DNA from: DATAOG01 sp963753685 | GTDB lineage: Bacteria; Pseudomonadota; Alphaproteobacteria; Geminicoccales; Geminicoccaceae | Length of the DNA stretch: 64,000 nt | Direction: 5' to 3' | NCBI GenBank assembly: GCA_963753685.1 | Contig: CAVWDE010000022.1 | Coordinates: 62,001-126,000, forward strand | Part shown: one piece after another, positions 18,457-28,819 of the stretch | Layout of the letters: each line of letters begins with the position of its first letter | Position numbering within the stretch: position 1 is the stretch's first letter | Notes under the pieces: model-generated | Databases searched by the model: none | What the model was told of the DNA's origin: nothing | What the model saw: only the letters and a program-made list of their open reading frames with translations | Position numbers and translations under genes: made by a program

Positions 18457-19764
18457 TCAGCCGTGGCTGCGCAGGACGTGGCCGGCAAGGTACAGCGAGC
18501 CGCAGATCAGGACCCGGGCAGGCGCGCGCTCCCCCTCGACAATGGCGCAAAGCGCGCTCTCGACGTCACGCGCGGGGTTCGCCGGCCAGCCGAGACCGGC
18601 GGCCAATTCTGCGGCCTCGACCGGATCGCGGCTCGCCGGCTCGTCCGGCACCGGTACGGTTGTGATCGAGCGCGCGAGTGGTGCCAGCGGCGCCAGAAAG
18701 CCGCACTCGTCCTTGGTGGTCAGCATGCCGATGATCAGGTGCAGGGGGCCTGAGGCTGCGATCGGGCCGGCATCGGGGCCGCTCAGGCTCGCTGCCAGCA
18801 TCTCGGCCGCGGCCGGGTTGTGGCCGCCATCCAGCCAGAGCTGCCAGCCCGCGGGCAGAAGCTCGACCAGCGGGCCGCGCCGCAGCAGCTGCAGCCGCGC
18901 CGGCCAGCGCGCCTGGCGCAGCCCGGTGGCGATCGCGTCAGGGCCGGGCCGAAGGTCGCCCAAGGCCAGCGCCGCGGTCACGGCGAGGCCAGCATTGTCG
19001 ATCTGATGGCGGCCCGGCAGCACCGGCAGGGGCAGCTCGAGCCGACCCTCGTCCACCCGCACTTCGAGCCGGCCGCCTGCCCGCCGGGCCTGCCAGTCGC
19101 GGCCGTGGACGGTGAGCGGCGCGCCGAGCGCCGCGGCGCGCGCCTCGATCACCGCCAGCGCCGCCGGCGCCTGCGGCCCGACGACGCAGGGAACGCCTGC
19201 CTTCAGGATGCCCGCCTTCTCGAACGCGATCTGCTCCAGCCGCTCGCCAAGATAGTCCTGATGATCGAGCGCGATCGGCGCGATCGCGGTCAGCCGCGGC
19301 CGCGCGATCACATTGGTCGCATCGAGCCTGCCGCCGAGCCCGGTCTCGATCAGCAAAAGATCCGCCGGGTGGCGCGCGAACGCCAGGAACGCGGCCGCCG
19401 TGGTGATCTCGAACTCGGTGATGGGCAGGCCCTGGTTGACCCGCTCGCAGACGTCCAGGACGTCCGCCAGCTCCGGTTCGGCGATCGGCTGGCCGTCGAA
19501 CAGGAAGCGCTCGTTGAACTGCACCAGATGCGGCGAGATGTAGCGCTGCACGCGGCGGCCGGCGGCCTGCAGCATGGCGTCGAGCATGGCGAGCATCGAG
19601 CCCTTGCCGTTGGTGCCGGCAATGTGCACGACCGGGGCCAGCCGCCGCTCGGGATGATCGAGCCCAGCAAGCAGCCGTTCAATCCGCCCAAGCGAGAGGT
19701 CGATCCTGCGCGGATGCAGCCCGCGCAGGCGGGCCAGGATCAGGTCACTGCCGTAGCTCGTCAC
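18457..19764 (-). CDS. folC: Dihydrofolate synthase / folylpolyglutamate synthase
   Basis: 435 residues. The Mur-ligase-type ATP site HIAGTNGKGSMLAMLDAML lies near residues 47-65, followed by YISPHLVQFNERF, the FolC substrate loop, and later IETGLGGRLDATNVI. The enzyme adds glutamate to dihydropteroate and then to folates in the cytoplasm. Its start overlaps the end of accD by 20 bases, as in other alphaproteobacteria where accD-folC follows the trp genes. The protein appears complete. Confidence 0.95.
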   Translation of the reverse strand: MTSYGSDLILARLRGLHPRRIDLSLGRIERLLAGLDHPERRLAPVVHIAGTNGKGSMLAMLDAMLQAAGRRVQRYISPHLVQFNERFLFDGQPIAEPELADVLDVCERVNQGLPITEFEITTAAAFLAFARHPADLLLIETGLGGRLDATNVIARPRLTAIAPIALDHQDYLGERLEQIAFEKAGILKAGVPCVVGPQAPAALAVIEARAAALGAPLTVHGRDWQARRAGGRLEVRVDEGRLELPLPVLPGRHQIDNAGLAVTAALALGDLRPGPDAIATGLRQARWPARLQLLRRGPLVELLPAGWQLWLDGGHNPAAAEMLAASLSGPDAGPIAASGPLHLIIGMLTTKDECGFLAPLAPLARSITTVPVPDEPASRDPVEAAELAAGLGWPANPARDVESALCAIVEGERAPARVLICGSLYLAGHVLRSHG

Positions 19765-20752
19765 CGCTGTCCCCGCCGCCGTCGGTCACGGGCACAGGTT
19801 CGGCCGGCTCGCTGCCGTCGCCGGCATCGGTAAGCGCAAGCGGCGCGTCCTCGGGCGCCTTGCGCTGGCGCTCGACCGGCTGCTCGGCGTCCGGATCGAG
19901 GTTGGGGCGGAGCAGAAACCGGATGATCCGGGCGATGGTCGGCCGCAGCTCGAAGCGATGCACGACCATGTCGATCATGCCGTGCGCGAGCAGATACTCG
20001 GCCTTCTGGAACCCTTCCGGCAGGTTCTCGCGGATCGTCTGCTCGATCACCCGGCGGCCGGCGAAGCCGATCTGCGCGCCCGGCTCGGCGATCGCGATGT
20101 CACCGAGCATGGCAAAGGACGCGGTGACGCCGCCGGTGGTCGGGTCGGTCAGGAGCACGAGGTAGGGCAGGCCCGCCTCCTTGACCTCCTCGATCGCGAT
20201 CGTGGTGCGCGGCATCTGCATGAGCGAGAGCGCGCCCTCCTGCATACGCGCGCCGCCGGACGCGGTGACCACGATGAACGCCGCTTCCTGGAGGACCGCG
20301 AGCCGGGCCGCCGCCAGCAGCCCCTCGCCCAGCGCGCAGCCCATGGAGCCCGCCATGAAGTCGAAGTTCATGACCGCGATCACCGCCGGCAGACCATCGA
20401 TCTTGCCGTGCGCCGCCTCGATCGCGTCGGGATTGCCAGTCTTGCCCTGCGCCTCCTTGAGGCGCTCGATGTAGCGCCTGCGGTCGCGGAACTTGAGCGG
20501 ATCGATCTCGACCTTGGGCAGCTCGATCTTGGTCCAGCTGCCCTCGTCGAACAGGGTCTTGAACCGGTACTCCGGCCCGACCCGGAAGTGATGCTGGCAA
20601 TGGGAGCAGACGCGCTGGTTGGTTTCCAGGTCGCGGTGAAAGATCATGCGCTCGCAGGACGGACAGTTGACCCAGAGATTCTCCGGCACCTCGGGCCGGG
20701 TGCGCACCAGCGCCTTGATCTTCGGCCGGACATAGTCGGTGAGCCAGTTCAT
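19745..20752 (-). CDS. accD: Acetyl-CoA carboxylase carboxyltransferase beta subunit
   Basis: 335 residues. The N-terminal zinc ribbon is complete (CPSCERMIFHRDLE, then CSHCQHHFR), followed by the crotonase-like carboxyltransferase core with VITASGGARMQEG-type sequence (here VVTASGGARMQEG), LTDPTTGGVTASFAMLGD and GFAGRRVIEQT. It transfers carboxyl from biotin to acetyl-CoA with AccA for malonyl-CoA synthesis. The C-terminal 50 residues are acidic and variable. The start overlaps the trpA stop by 4 bases (20749-20752), and folC overlaps its 3' end. Confidence 0.96.
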   Translation of the reverse strand: MNWLTDYVRPKIKALVRTRPEVPENLWVNCPSCERMIFHRDLETNQRVCSHCQHHFRVGPEYRFKTLFDEGSWTKIELPKVEIDPLKFRDRRRYIERLKEAQGKTGNPDAIEAAHGKIDGLPAVIAVMNFDFMAGSMGCALGEGLLAAARLAVLQEAAFIVVTASGGARMQEGALSLMQMPRTTIAIEEVKEAGLPYLVLLTDPTTGGVTASFAMLGDIAIAEPGAQIGFAGRRVIEQTIRENLPEGFQKAEYLLAHGMIDMVVHRFELRPTIARIIRFLLRPNLDPDAEQPVERQRKAPEDAPLALTDAGDGSEPAEPVPVTDGGGDSGDELRQ

Positions 20753-21581
20753 GCGGCAGCCCTTTGCGCGCTACGGACGCCCTTGGCCAGCTGCCGGACC
20801 TGGCCCAGCACCGCCTCGACCAGGCCGGGTCCGGCGCGGCCGTCGGCATCGAGCGAGCGGGCGATCCGATCGACCAGGGCCGAGCCGACCACGACCGCAT
20901 CGGCGGCGCCCGCGATCTCGCCCGCCTGCTCGGGCGTGCGGATGCCGAAGCCGACCGCGACCGGCAGGTCGGTGTGACGCCGCAGGCGCTCGGTGGCGGC
21001 CCGCACCTGCAGGGCGACCGGGGCGCCGGCGCCGGTGATCCCGGTGATCGAGACGTAGTAGATGAAGCCCTTGGTGTTGGTCAGCACCTTCGGCAGCCTG
21101 GCCTCATCGGTGGTCGGAGTCGCCAGACGTATGAAGCAGAGACCGCGCGCCAGCGCCGGCAGGCAGAGCTCATCGTCCTCCTCCGGCGGCAGATCGACGA
21201 TGATCAGCCCGTCGACGCCGGCGGCCCTGGCGTCGTCGAGGAAACGCTCCGAGCCGTAGCTGTAGATCGGGTTGTAATAGCCCATCAGGATCACCGGTGT
21301 GTCATCGTCCCCGGTCCGGAAGTCGCGCACCAGCTCGAGCGTCCGGGCAAGCGTCATGCCTGCCTTAAGCGCGCGCAGATTGCCCGCCTGGATCGTCGGG
21401 CCATCGGCCATCGGGTCGCTGAACGGCATGCCGATCTCGATCAGGTCGGCGCCCGCCGCCGGCAGGCCGGCAAGGATCGCGGCACTGGTCGCGACCTCCG
21501 GGTCGCCGGCGGAGACGAAGGTGATCAGGCCTGCCCGCCCGGCCGCCTCGAGCTCGGCAAAGCGGCGCTCGATCCGCCCGC

Positions 21582-21585
<4 letters not shown>
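20749..21585 (-). CDS. trpA: Tryptophan synthase alpha subunit
   Basis: 278 residues from the ATG at 21585. The TIM-barrel landmarks are present: LITFVSAGDPE, the catalytic glutamate in ADLIEIGMPFSDPMADGPTI, the second acidic residue in GLIIVDLPPEEDDEL, and YYVSITGITGAG. It cleaves indole-3-glycerol phosphate and channels indole to TrpB. The start overlaps the trpB stop (ATGA at 21582-21585). The open frame continues upstream but that stretch is antisense-like sequence inside trpB in another frame. Confidence 0.96.
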
Positions 21586-22793
<1,208 letters not shown>

Positions 22794-22824
22794 GTGGGCA
22801 GTGCTCACGCGCAGGGCTGCGAGG

Positions 22825-23472
22825 TCAAATCGATGCGCCGACCGCGGCCGCGACCTCGAGAAAACGCCGGATCTTGGCCGGGTCCTTGTGGCCGGGCCGG
22901 TCCTCGACCCCGGACGAGACGTCGACCGCACGGGCGCCGGAGAGGCCGACCGCGCTCTCCAGATTGTCGAATGACAGCCCGCCCGAGAGCAGCCAGGGCC
23001 GCGCGATGTCCAGGCCTTTGAGCAGCTGCCAGTCGAAGCTCTCACCGTTGCCGCCCGGCAGCGGCGCCCGCGGCGGCTTGGCGTCGAACAGCAGCAGGTC
23101 GGCGACCGCCGCGTAGTCGGCCGCCGGAGCCAGATCGTCGGCAGCGGCGATCTTGAGCGCCTTGATCACGATCCGCCCGGTCATTGCTTTGATCGCCGCG
23201 ACCCGCGCCGGCGTCTCTGCGCCGTGCAGCTGCAACGCGTCCAGCGGGACCTGGCACAGGATGCTCTCGATCTCCGCATCGTCCAGGTCGACCACGACCC
23301 CGACCTTCAGACGGTCGCGCGGGACCTCGCCGGCCAGCACCGCGGCGCGCTCGAGCGCCAGCGAGCGCGGTGACGGCGGATAGAAGACGAAGCCCAGATA
23401 GCGCGCGCCGCCGGTGGCTGCGGCGGCAACCGCGGCGGCATCGGTCAGGCCGCAGACCTTGACGTCGATCAT
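22825..23472 (-). CDS. trpF: Phosphoribosylanthranilate isomerase
   Basis: 215 residues, the standard length. The N-terminal motif VKVCGLTDA holds the catalytic cysteine; later landmarks are YLGFVFYPPSPRSL, LDALQLHGAE and PWLLSGGLSFDNLESAV, with AVDVSSGVEDRPGHKDPAKI binding the substrate phosphate near the C-terminus. It catalyses the Amadori rearrangement in tryptophan synthesis. It follows pyrF by 25 bases on the same strand. Confidence 0.95.
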   Translation of the reverse strand: MIDVKVCGLTDAAAVAAAATGGARYLGFVFYPPSPRSLALERAAVLAGEVPRDRLKVGVVVDLDDAEIESILCQVPLDALQLHGAETPARVAAIKAMTGRIVIKALKIAAADDLAPAADYAAVADLLLFDAKPPRAPLPGGNGESFDWQLLKGLDIARPWLLSGGLSFDNLESAVGLSGARAVDVSSGVEDRPGHKDPAKIRRFLEVAAAVGASI

Positions 23473-23497
23473 CGCCCGCCTCGGCGTGCCGGGATCA

Positions 23498-24208
23498 TCA
23501 GGCGGCCCGCAGCGCCTGGATCTCGGCGCCGATCGCCGCCGCCGCCGCGCGCGGCTCGGCGGCCTCCGTGATCGGCCGCCCGATCACCAGGAGGTCCGCC
23601 CCGGCGGCGATCGTCTCGGCCGGGCTCATGGTCCGCTTCTGATCACCCCGGGCGAAGGCTCTGGGGCGGATGCCGGGCACGACCAGCTTGAACTCGCGGC
23701 CGAAGCACTCGCGCAGCAGAGGGACCTCGTGCGGCGAGCAGACCACCCCGTCGAGGCCCGCGCTCCAGGCCAACTCGGCCAGCCGCAGCACTTGGTCGGT
23801 CACCTTGTGGGGCACGCCGAGGGCAGCGAGATCGGCATCGTCCAGGCTGGTCAGCACGGTGACGCCGAGCAGCTTCGGACAAGGCTCCTGCAGGTGCGCG
23901 GCCTCGACCGCCGCCCGCAGCATCGCCGGCCCGCCGGCGACATGCAGGGTCAGCATGGCGACGTCGAGTGACGCGGCCGCGCGCACGGCGCCCGCGACGG
24001 TGTTAGGAATGTCGTGAAACTTGCCATCGAGGAACACCGGCAGACCCAGTGCCACGACCCGGCGGACTCCGTCCGGCCCGTTGGCGGTCATGAACTCGAG
24101 CCCAACCTTGAAGCCGCCGACCACGCCCCGCAGCGAGCGGCAAAGGCCGAGCGCGCCGTCCAGGTCGGGCCGGTCGAGGGCGCAGAAGACGGGCGAAGGT
24201 TCGGTCAT
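23498..24208 (-). CDS. pyrF: Orotidine 5'-phosphate decarboxylase
   Basis: 236 residues, short-type bacterial OMP decarboxylase. The catalytic Asp-Lys-x-x-Asp network is visible as FLDGKFHDIPNTV, with the earlier lysine in GGFKVGLEF and the phosphate-binding loop VIGRPITEA near the C-terminus. It makes UMP in the last step of pyrimidine synthesis. It sits between the FAD oxidase gene and trpF; pyrF-trpF adjacency is common in alphaproteobacteria. Confidence 0.95.
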   Translation of the reverse strand: MTEPSPVFCALDRPDLDGALGLCRSLRGVVGGFKVGLEFMTANGPDGVRRVVALGLPVFLDGKFHDIPNTVAGAVRAAASLDVAMLTLHVAGGPAMLRAAVEAAHLQEPCPKLLGVTVLTSLDDADLAALGVPHKVTDQVLRLAELAWSAGLDGVVCSPHEVPLLRECFGREFKLVVPGIRPRAFARGDQKRTMSPAETIAAGADLLVIGRPITEAAEPRAAAAAIGAEIQALRAA

Positions 24209-24267
24209 GAGGGCGCGGTCCCGGGCTTGCCGGGCTTATAGCAGAGCCTGCCCGCCCGGCAAAGCGC

Positions 24268-25371
24268 TCAGACCTGGCCCGCGGCGAAGGCTGCGAGCTG
24301 GCCCGCGGCGACCTCGCCCGCCAGCGCGGCCGCGACCCGCTCGCCGATCAGGGCGCCGAACTTGAAGCCGTGCCCCGAGAAGCCAGCCAGAATCCAGGCG
24401 TTCTCGAGCCGTTCGGCGATGAACCGCTCGCCCTCGGTGAGGCTGTAAAAGCAGGTCTTCGCCTCGAGCACCCGATAGCGGGCGAGATCGGGCAGGCGCG
24501 AGCCGGCGAGTGCCAGGATGGTCGCCAGCTCGCCGGCGCTCGGGATGCGCTCGCGATCGGGATGGCCGCTGAGCGTGAAGCCGTGGTCGCCGACCTTGAG
24601 CGCGGTACCGTCGACCGGCGGCACGGCATAGAAGCCACCCGCCGCCGCCTCGATCTGGTCAAGCAACATCGGCGCCACCGCCCATGCGGCCCGCCACTCG
24701 GCGGGCGGCTCGAGATAGAGGGCGACCTGCCGGGACGGCGTGACCCGGTCGGCCAGCGCCGGCAGCAGATCCGGGCTCCAGGGACCGGCGGCGATCACCA
24801 GGGCGTCAGCCCGCTCCTCCCGCCCGTCGGCCGTCCGGATCACGGCCCGGACCGGATCGACCTCGGCCACCGGCACGTGACGGTGCAGGGCAACGCCGCG
24901 GCCGGCCAGGAGATCGGCGAGATCCTGGAGGATACGCTCAGCAAACAGGATGCCGCCGGTCGGCGTGAACAGGGCGAAGCGGGCCGAGCTCAGATGGAGA
25001 AAAGGCAGGCGCCTTGCGAGCTCGGCCGGGGTCCAGCGCTCGTAAGGCAGGCCGAGCTCTTCGAGCCCGCCGATCGAGGCCTCGACCCAGCCGTCCAGCT
25101 CATGGGCCACGACCAGCGTGCCGGTCGCCCGGTAGTGTTTGCGGCCGAGATCGCGCCAGAGGCGCTCCCAGGCCGCATACGCGTCCCGGACCATGCGCGC
25201 GTAGCCGGTCATGGCGCCGTAGGGGTAGCGGATCAGGCGATGCTGATCGGTCGAGGAGGCGAGCGGGTTCGGGATTTTTTCACTCTGCTCGTAGAGCGCC
25301 ACCTGGTGGCCGGCGCGCTGCAGGGCCCAGGCGCTGCACAGCCCCATGATGCCGGCGCCGACCACGATCAC
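24268..25371 (-). CDS. FAD-dependent amine oxidase of the DAO/sarcosine oxidase family
   Basis: About 367 residues. The Rossmann FAD motif IVVGAGIMGLCSAWALQRAG is at the very N-terminus, so the start must lie close by: GTG 25371 is preferred with GAGGAA upstream, TTG 25377 is the alternative. Other family features are DQHRLIRYPYG and, near the C-terminus, FSGHGFKFGALIGE, the loop that positions FAD in MSOX/SolA-type enzymes; KTCFYSLTEGE may hold the cysteine that carries covalent flavin. It probably oxidises an N-methyl or secondary amino acid, releasing peroxide. The substrate is unknown. It follows the methyltransferase gene by 17 bases and interrupts the usual housekeeping order. Confidence 0.82.
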   Translation of the reverse strand: MIVVGAGIMGLCSAWALQRAGHQVALYEQSEKIPNPLASSTDQHRLIRYPYGAMTGYARMVRDAYAAWERLWRDLGRKHYRATGTLVVAHELDGWVEASIGGLEELGLPYERWTPAELARRLPFLHLSSARFALFTPTGGILFAERILQDLADLLAGRGVALHRHVPVAEVDPVRAVIRTADGREERADALVIAAGPWSPDLLPALADRVTPSRQVALYLEPPAEWRAAWAVAPMLLDQIEAAAGGFYAVPPVDGTALKVGDHGFTLSGHPDRERIPSAGELATILALAGSRLPDLARYRVLEAKTCFYSLTEGERFIAERLENAWILAGFSGHGFKFGALIGERVAAALAGEVAAGQLAAFAAGQV

Positions 25372-25388
25372 CCGCAACCCTTCCTCCC

Positions 25389-26069
25389 TCAGCCGCGGCC
25401 GCCCGGCTTGCGAGCCAGCACGATCGGCTGATGATAGCCGGTCCCGGCAGGCACCATCCAGCGGACGTCGTCGAGCCCGGCCGCGCGCAACGCCGCCGTC
25501 AGCTCGGCGCACGGCAGCGCGCGATAGAGGCCGACGTGGTGATCCGAGCGCCAGCCGTCCGCAACCTCGCGCGTGAGGTGGATGTGCACCCGATAGCGGC
25601 GCTCGTCCAACCAGTCCCAGACCTGCTGCACAATCCGGCGCTCGCCATCCGGGCCCGTGAGCCAACGCGCGGGCCAGGTCGCAGGTCGGCCGAGCTCGTC
25701 GTAGTCGCGAATGCTGGCGAGGAACGCGCCGCCCGGCCGGAGCTTGGCCGCGATCGCGCGCAGCGCCTGCCCGAGATCGTCCGCCGACAACAGATGCGGC
25801 AGGGCGTTGTCGGCGGCAAGCACCACGTCGAACCCGCCCGGCACCAGGCGATCCAGCGCCCGCAGGTCGGCGACCTTGAAGGTCAGCGCGAGCCCGCGGC
25901 GACCGGCTTCTTCCCGGGCGCGCGCGAGCGCCACGGCGCTGAGATCGCTGCCGGTCACCCGGTGACCGAGCGCCGCGAGCCCCAGCGCCTGGGTCCCGAT
26001 GCCGCAGGCGCAGTCCAGGACGTCGACTGGCGCGGCGCCCAGGGTCGAGCGGATCACGCGATCGAGCAC
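25389..26069 (-). CDS. Class I SAM-dependent methyltransferase, true start unclear
   Basis: 226 residues from GTG 26069, but the real protein is probably longer. Motif I is VLDCACGIGTQALGLA and motif II is FDVVLAADNALPHLL, typical of small-molecule methyltransferases. Upstream of 26069 the same frame reads FYDRLAADYHLIYADW, exactly the kind of sequence these enzymes have before motif I, back to about 26165, yet no ATG, GTG or TTG exists in that extension. Either a CTG (26163-26165) starts translation right at the lapA stop, or the start has been lost. Substrate unknown. Confidence 0.75.
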   Translation of the reverse strand: MLDRVIRSTLGAAPVDVLDCACGIGTQALGLAALGHRVTGSDLSAVALARAREEAGRRGLALTFKVADLRALDRLVPGGFDVVLAADNALPHLLSADDLGQALRAIAAKLRPGGAFLASIRDYDELGRPATWPARWLTGPDGERRIVQQVWDWLDERRYRVHIHLTREVADGWRSDHHVGLYRALPCAELTAALRAAGLDDVRWMVPAGTGYHQPIVLARKPGGRG

Positions 26070-26166
26070 CGCCGCCTGGCGGGCGATCGCCTGCTCCCAG
26101 TCGGCGTAGATCAGATGGTAGTCGGCTGCGAGGCGGTCGTAGAAGGCCGCGTTCGAATCGGCCAGC

Positions 26167-26514
26167 TCAGTCGCCCGCGGCCTGCAGCGCCAGGCTCTTG
26201 CGCGCGCTGTAGCGCTCGGCCTGGGTTTTTTCTTCCTGCTCCTTCATGAGGCTCAGCTGGTTCTCCAGGGCCCAGAGCTTGTTGCGCAGCCGCCGCGCCT
26301 GGCGGCGCTGGCCGAGGCTGCTGAGCCAGACGCCGAGCCCGCCGACCAGGACACCGATCACCAGGCCGAACAGAAACGCGCCGTAGACCGGCAGCTCGAT
26401 CGTCCCCGGCAGCGGTGCGAAGCTGATGTCGACCGGCGTGCGGTTGGCAACCGCAAAGGCGACGATCACGATCAGCGCGACCAGGCCGAGCAGCAGGCGC
26501 AGGCTCCTGATCAT
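26167..26514 (-). CDS. lapA: LapA-domain (DUF1049) membrane protein
   Basis: 115 residues. Two transmembrane helices (LLLGLVALIVIVAFAVAN and YGAFLFGLVIGVLVGGLGVW) flank a short loop containing RTPVDISFAPLPG, the LapA signature; a basic then glutamine/glutamate-rich C-terminal coil follows. In E. coli LapA works with LapB to control LpxC and lipopolysaccharide assembly; here the assignment rests on domain and on the conserved position after ihfB. The stop at 26167 abuts the presumed start of the methyltransferase gene. Confidence 0.85.
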   Translation of the reverse strand: MIRSLRLLLGLVALIVIVAFAVANRTPVDISFAPLPGTIELPVYGAFLFGLVIGVLVGGLGVWLSSLGQRRQARRLRNKLWALENQLSLMKEQEEKTQAERYSARKSLALQAAGD

Positions 26515-26580
26515 TGACCTTCCCCCAACGTTCGGCCGCGCGCTCCAGCCCGGCCTTTCGGCCAGACCTGACCGTTGCCT

Positions 26581-26865
26581 CTAGCGGCCACCGTTGAGCC
26601 GCTCGCGCAAATCCTTGCCGGTCTTGAAATAGGGCACCACCTTGTCGGGCACCCTGACCTCGGCACCGGTGCGCGGATTGCGCCCGACCCGCGAGCTGCG
26701 CTGCCGGACCGAGAACGCGCCGAAGCCGCGCAGCTCGACCCGGTCGCCCCGCACCAGCGCCTCGGTGACCTCGTCGAACACCGTCGAGACGATGCGCTCG
26801 ATGTCACGCAGATAGAGATGCGGATTGGCGTCGGCGAGACGCTTGATCAGATCCGATTTCGTCAT
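26581..26865 (-). CDS. ihfB: Integration host factor beta subunit
   Basis: 94 residues from the ATG at 26865 (MTKSDLIKRLADANPHLYLR), the canonical IHF-beta start; an open frame further upstream is not conserved. The DNA-binding arm has GRNPRTGAEVRVPDK with the intercalating proline, and VPYFKTGKDLRERLN closes the domain. With IhfA it bends DNA at promoters and recombination sites. It follows rpsA by 106 bases, the order seen across proteobacteria. Confidence 0.96.
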   Translation of the reverse strand: MTKSDLIKRLADANPHLYLRDIERIVSTVFDEVTEALVRGDRVELRGFGAFSVRQRSSRVGRNPRTGAEVRVPDKVVPYFKTGKDLRERLNGGR

Positions 26866-26971
26866 GGCTGGCGCTCGGGCAAGTCCGACCATTCCGGCAG
26901 CACCCCCATCCAAAGCCACATCGAGCCCGAAAACGCAAGCCTGGCCCCGGAAACCCAATCCCTTCAATGGG

Positions 26972-28723
26972 CTAACCGGCGTCGGCGTCCTGCTTGTGGT
27001 CCTGCTCCTGCTGCTCCTGCTGGCGGCCCTTGATCGCCGGCCCGAGGATGTCGCCGAGCGAGGCGCCGCTGTCGGAGCTGCCGTAGTCGGCCATCGCCTG
27101 CTTCTCGTCCTCGATCTCGAGCGCCTTGATCGAGAGCGTCAGGCGCCGGTTGACGGCGTCGATGTTGGTCACCTTGGCGTCGAGCTTGTCGCCGATCGCG
27201 AACCGGTCGGGCCGCTGCTCGACCCGGTCGCGCGACAGCTCGGCCTTGCGGATGAAGCCGGTGGCGCCGTCGGTGGTCGTGACCTCGATCCCGGAAGCCG
27301 TGATCTGGCTGACCACGCAGGTCACCCGGGCGCCCCGCTTCAGGCCGCTGACCGCGCCCTGGAACGGATCCTCGGTCAGCTGCTTGATGCCGAGCGAGAT
27401 GCGCTCCTTGTCGACGTCGACGTCGAGCACCACCGCCTTGACCACGTCGCTCTTCTTGTACTTGGTGACCGCCTCTTCCTGCGGCAGCTGCCAGTCCAGA
27501 TCCGACAGATGCACCATGCCGTCGATGTCGTTGTCGAGGCCGACGAACAGGCCGAACTCGGTGATGTTCTTGATCTCGCCCTCGACCGTGGAGCCCAGTG
27601 GATGGTTCTCCTGGAAGCTCTCCCAGGGATTGGCCAGGCACTGCTTGAGGCCGAGCGAGACGCGGCGCTTGTCGGGGTCGACCTCGAGCACCATGACCTC
27701 GACCTGCTGGCTGGTCGAGACGATCTTGCCGGGGTGAATGTTCTTCTTGGTCCAGCTCATCTCGGACACGTGGACCAAACCCTCGACACCAGGCTCGAGC
27801 TCGACGAAAGCGCCGTAGTCAGTGATGTTGGTGACCCGGCCGGTGAACTTGGCGCCGACCGGATATTTGAGCTCGACGCCCTCCCAGGGATCGGCCTCGA
27901 GCTGCTTCATGCCGAGCGAGATGCGCTGGGTCTCGCGGTTGAACCGGATCACCTGGACCTGGACCTGCTGGCCGACGCTTAGGACCTCGGTCGGGTGATT
28001 GACCCGGCGCCAGGAAATGTCGGTGACGTGCAGCAGGCCGTCGAGGCCGCCGAGGTCGACGAACGCGCCGTAGTCGGTGATGTTCTTGACCACGCCGCTC
28101 AGGACCTGGCCCTCCTTGAGGGTCGCCAGCAGGTCGTTGCGCTGCTCGGCGCGCGATTCCTCGAGCACCGCCCGGCGCGAGACCACGATGTTGCCGCGCC
28201 GGCGGTCCATCTTGAGGATCTGGAACGGCTCGTCCTTGTTCAGCAGCGGCGTCACGTCGCGCACCGGCCGGATGTCGACCTGGCTGCCGGGCAGGAACGC
28301 GACCGCACCGCCGAGATCGACCGCGAAGCCGCCCTTGACCCGGCCGAAGATCGAGCCGGTGACCTTGGCGGTGTCCTTGAACGCCTGCTCGAGCTTGTTC
28401 CAGCTCTCCTCGCGCCTGGCCTTCTCGCGCGACAGGAGCGCCTCGCCGCTGCGGGTCTCGAAGCGCTCGACGTAGACCTCGACCGGATCGCCGATCCGGA
28501 CCTCGGCCGGGTGGCCCGGCGTCGAGAATTCCTTCAGCGGCACGCGGCCCTCGGACTTCAGCCCGACGTCGACCACCGCCTCGTCGTTCTCGATCGCGAT
28601 CACCCGGCCGGTGATCACAGAGCCTTCGATCCGATCCCGATCGTGCATCGACTCGTCCAGCATGGCGGCGAAGTCGTCGGTCGAGGGCATCGGCTCGGTG
28701 GCGAAGTCGGCTGCAGCAGTCAT
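26972..28723 (-). CDS. rpsA: 30S ribosomal protein S1
   Basis: 583 residues from the ATG at 28723; a TTG four codons earlier is possible. Six S1 RNA-binding repeats can be followed through recurring G-x-V-x-N-I-x-D-Y/F-G-A-F-V blocks such as VVKNITDYGAFVDLGGLDGL, VTNITDYGAFVELEPGVEGL and IKNITEFGLFVGLDNDIDGM. It recruits mRNA to the 30S subunit. The tail after residue 560 is glutamine-rich (RQQEQQEQDHKQD). The 96-base gap to cmk lacks a strong Shine-Dalgarno, which fits autoregulated, S1-dependent initiation known for rpsA. Confidence 0.97.
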   Translation of the reverse strand: MTAAADFATEPMPSTDDFAAMLDESMHDRDRIEGSVITGRVIAIENDEAVVDVGLKSEGRVPLKEFSTPGHPAEVRIGDPVEVYVERFETRSGEALLSREKARREESWNKLEQAFKDTAKVTGSIFGRVKGGFAVDLGGAVAFLPGSQVDIRPVRDVTPLLNKDEPFQILKMDRRRGNIVVSRRAVLEESRAEQRNDLLATLKEGQVLSGVVKNITDYGAFVDLGGLDGLLHVTDISWRRVNHPTEVLSVGQQVQVQVIRFNRETQRISLGMKQLEADPWEGVELKYPVGAKFTGRVTNITDYGAFVELEPGVEGLVHVSEMSWTKKNIHPGKIVSTSQQVEVMVLEVDPDKRRVSLGLKQCLANPWESFQENHPLGSTVEGEIKNITEFGLFVGLDNDIDGMVHLSDLDWQLPQEEAVTKYKKSDVVKAVVLDVDVDKERISLGIKQLTEDPFQGAVSGLKRGARVTCVVSQITASGIEVTTTDGATGFIRKAELSRDRVEQRPDRFAIGDKLDAKVTNIDAVNRRLTLSIKALEIEDEKQAMADYGSSDSGASLGDILGPAIKGRQQEQQEQDHKQDADAG

Positions 28724-28819
28724 ACCTCGGTCCAAATGTCAGAGCCCGCGTGCGGGCGGTCGGCCGCGGCTTGGCCGACGGCTGGGGTTGAGGACGAAGT
28801 CAGCTGGAGGAACAGGGGT

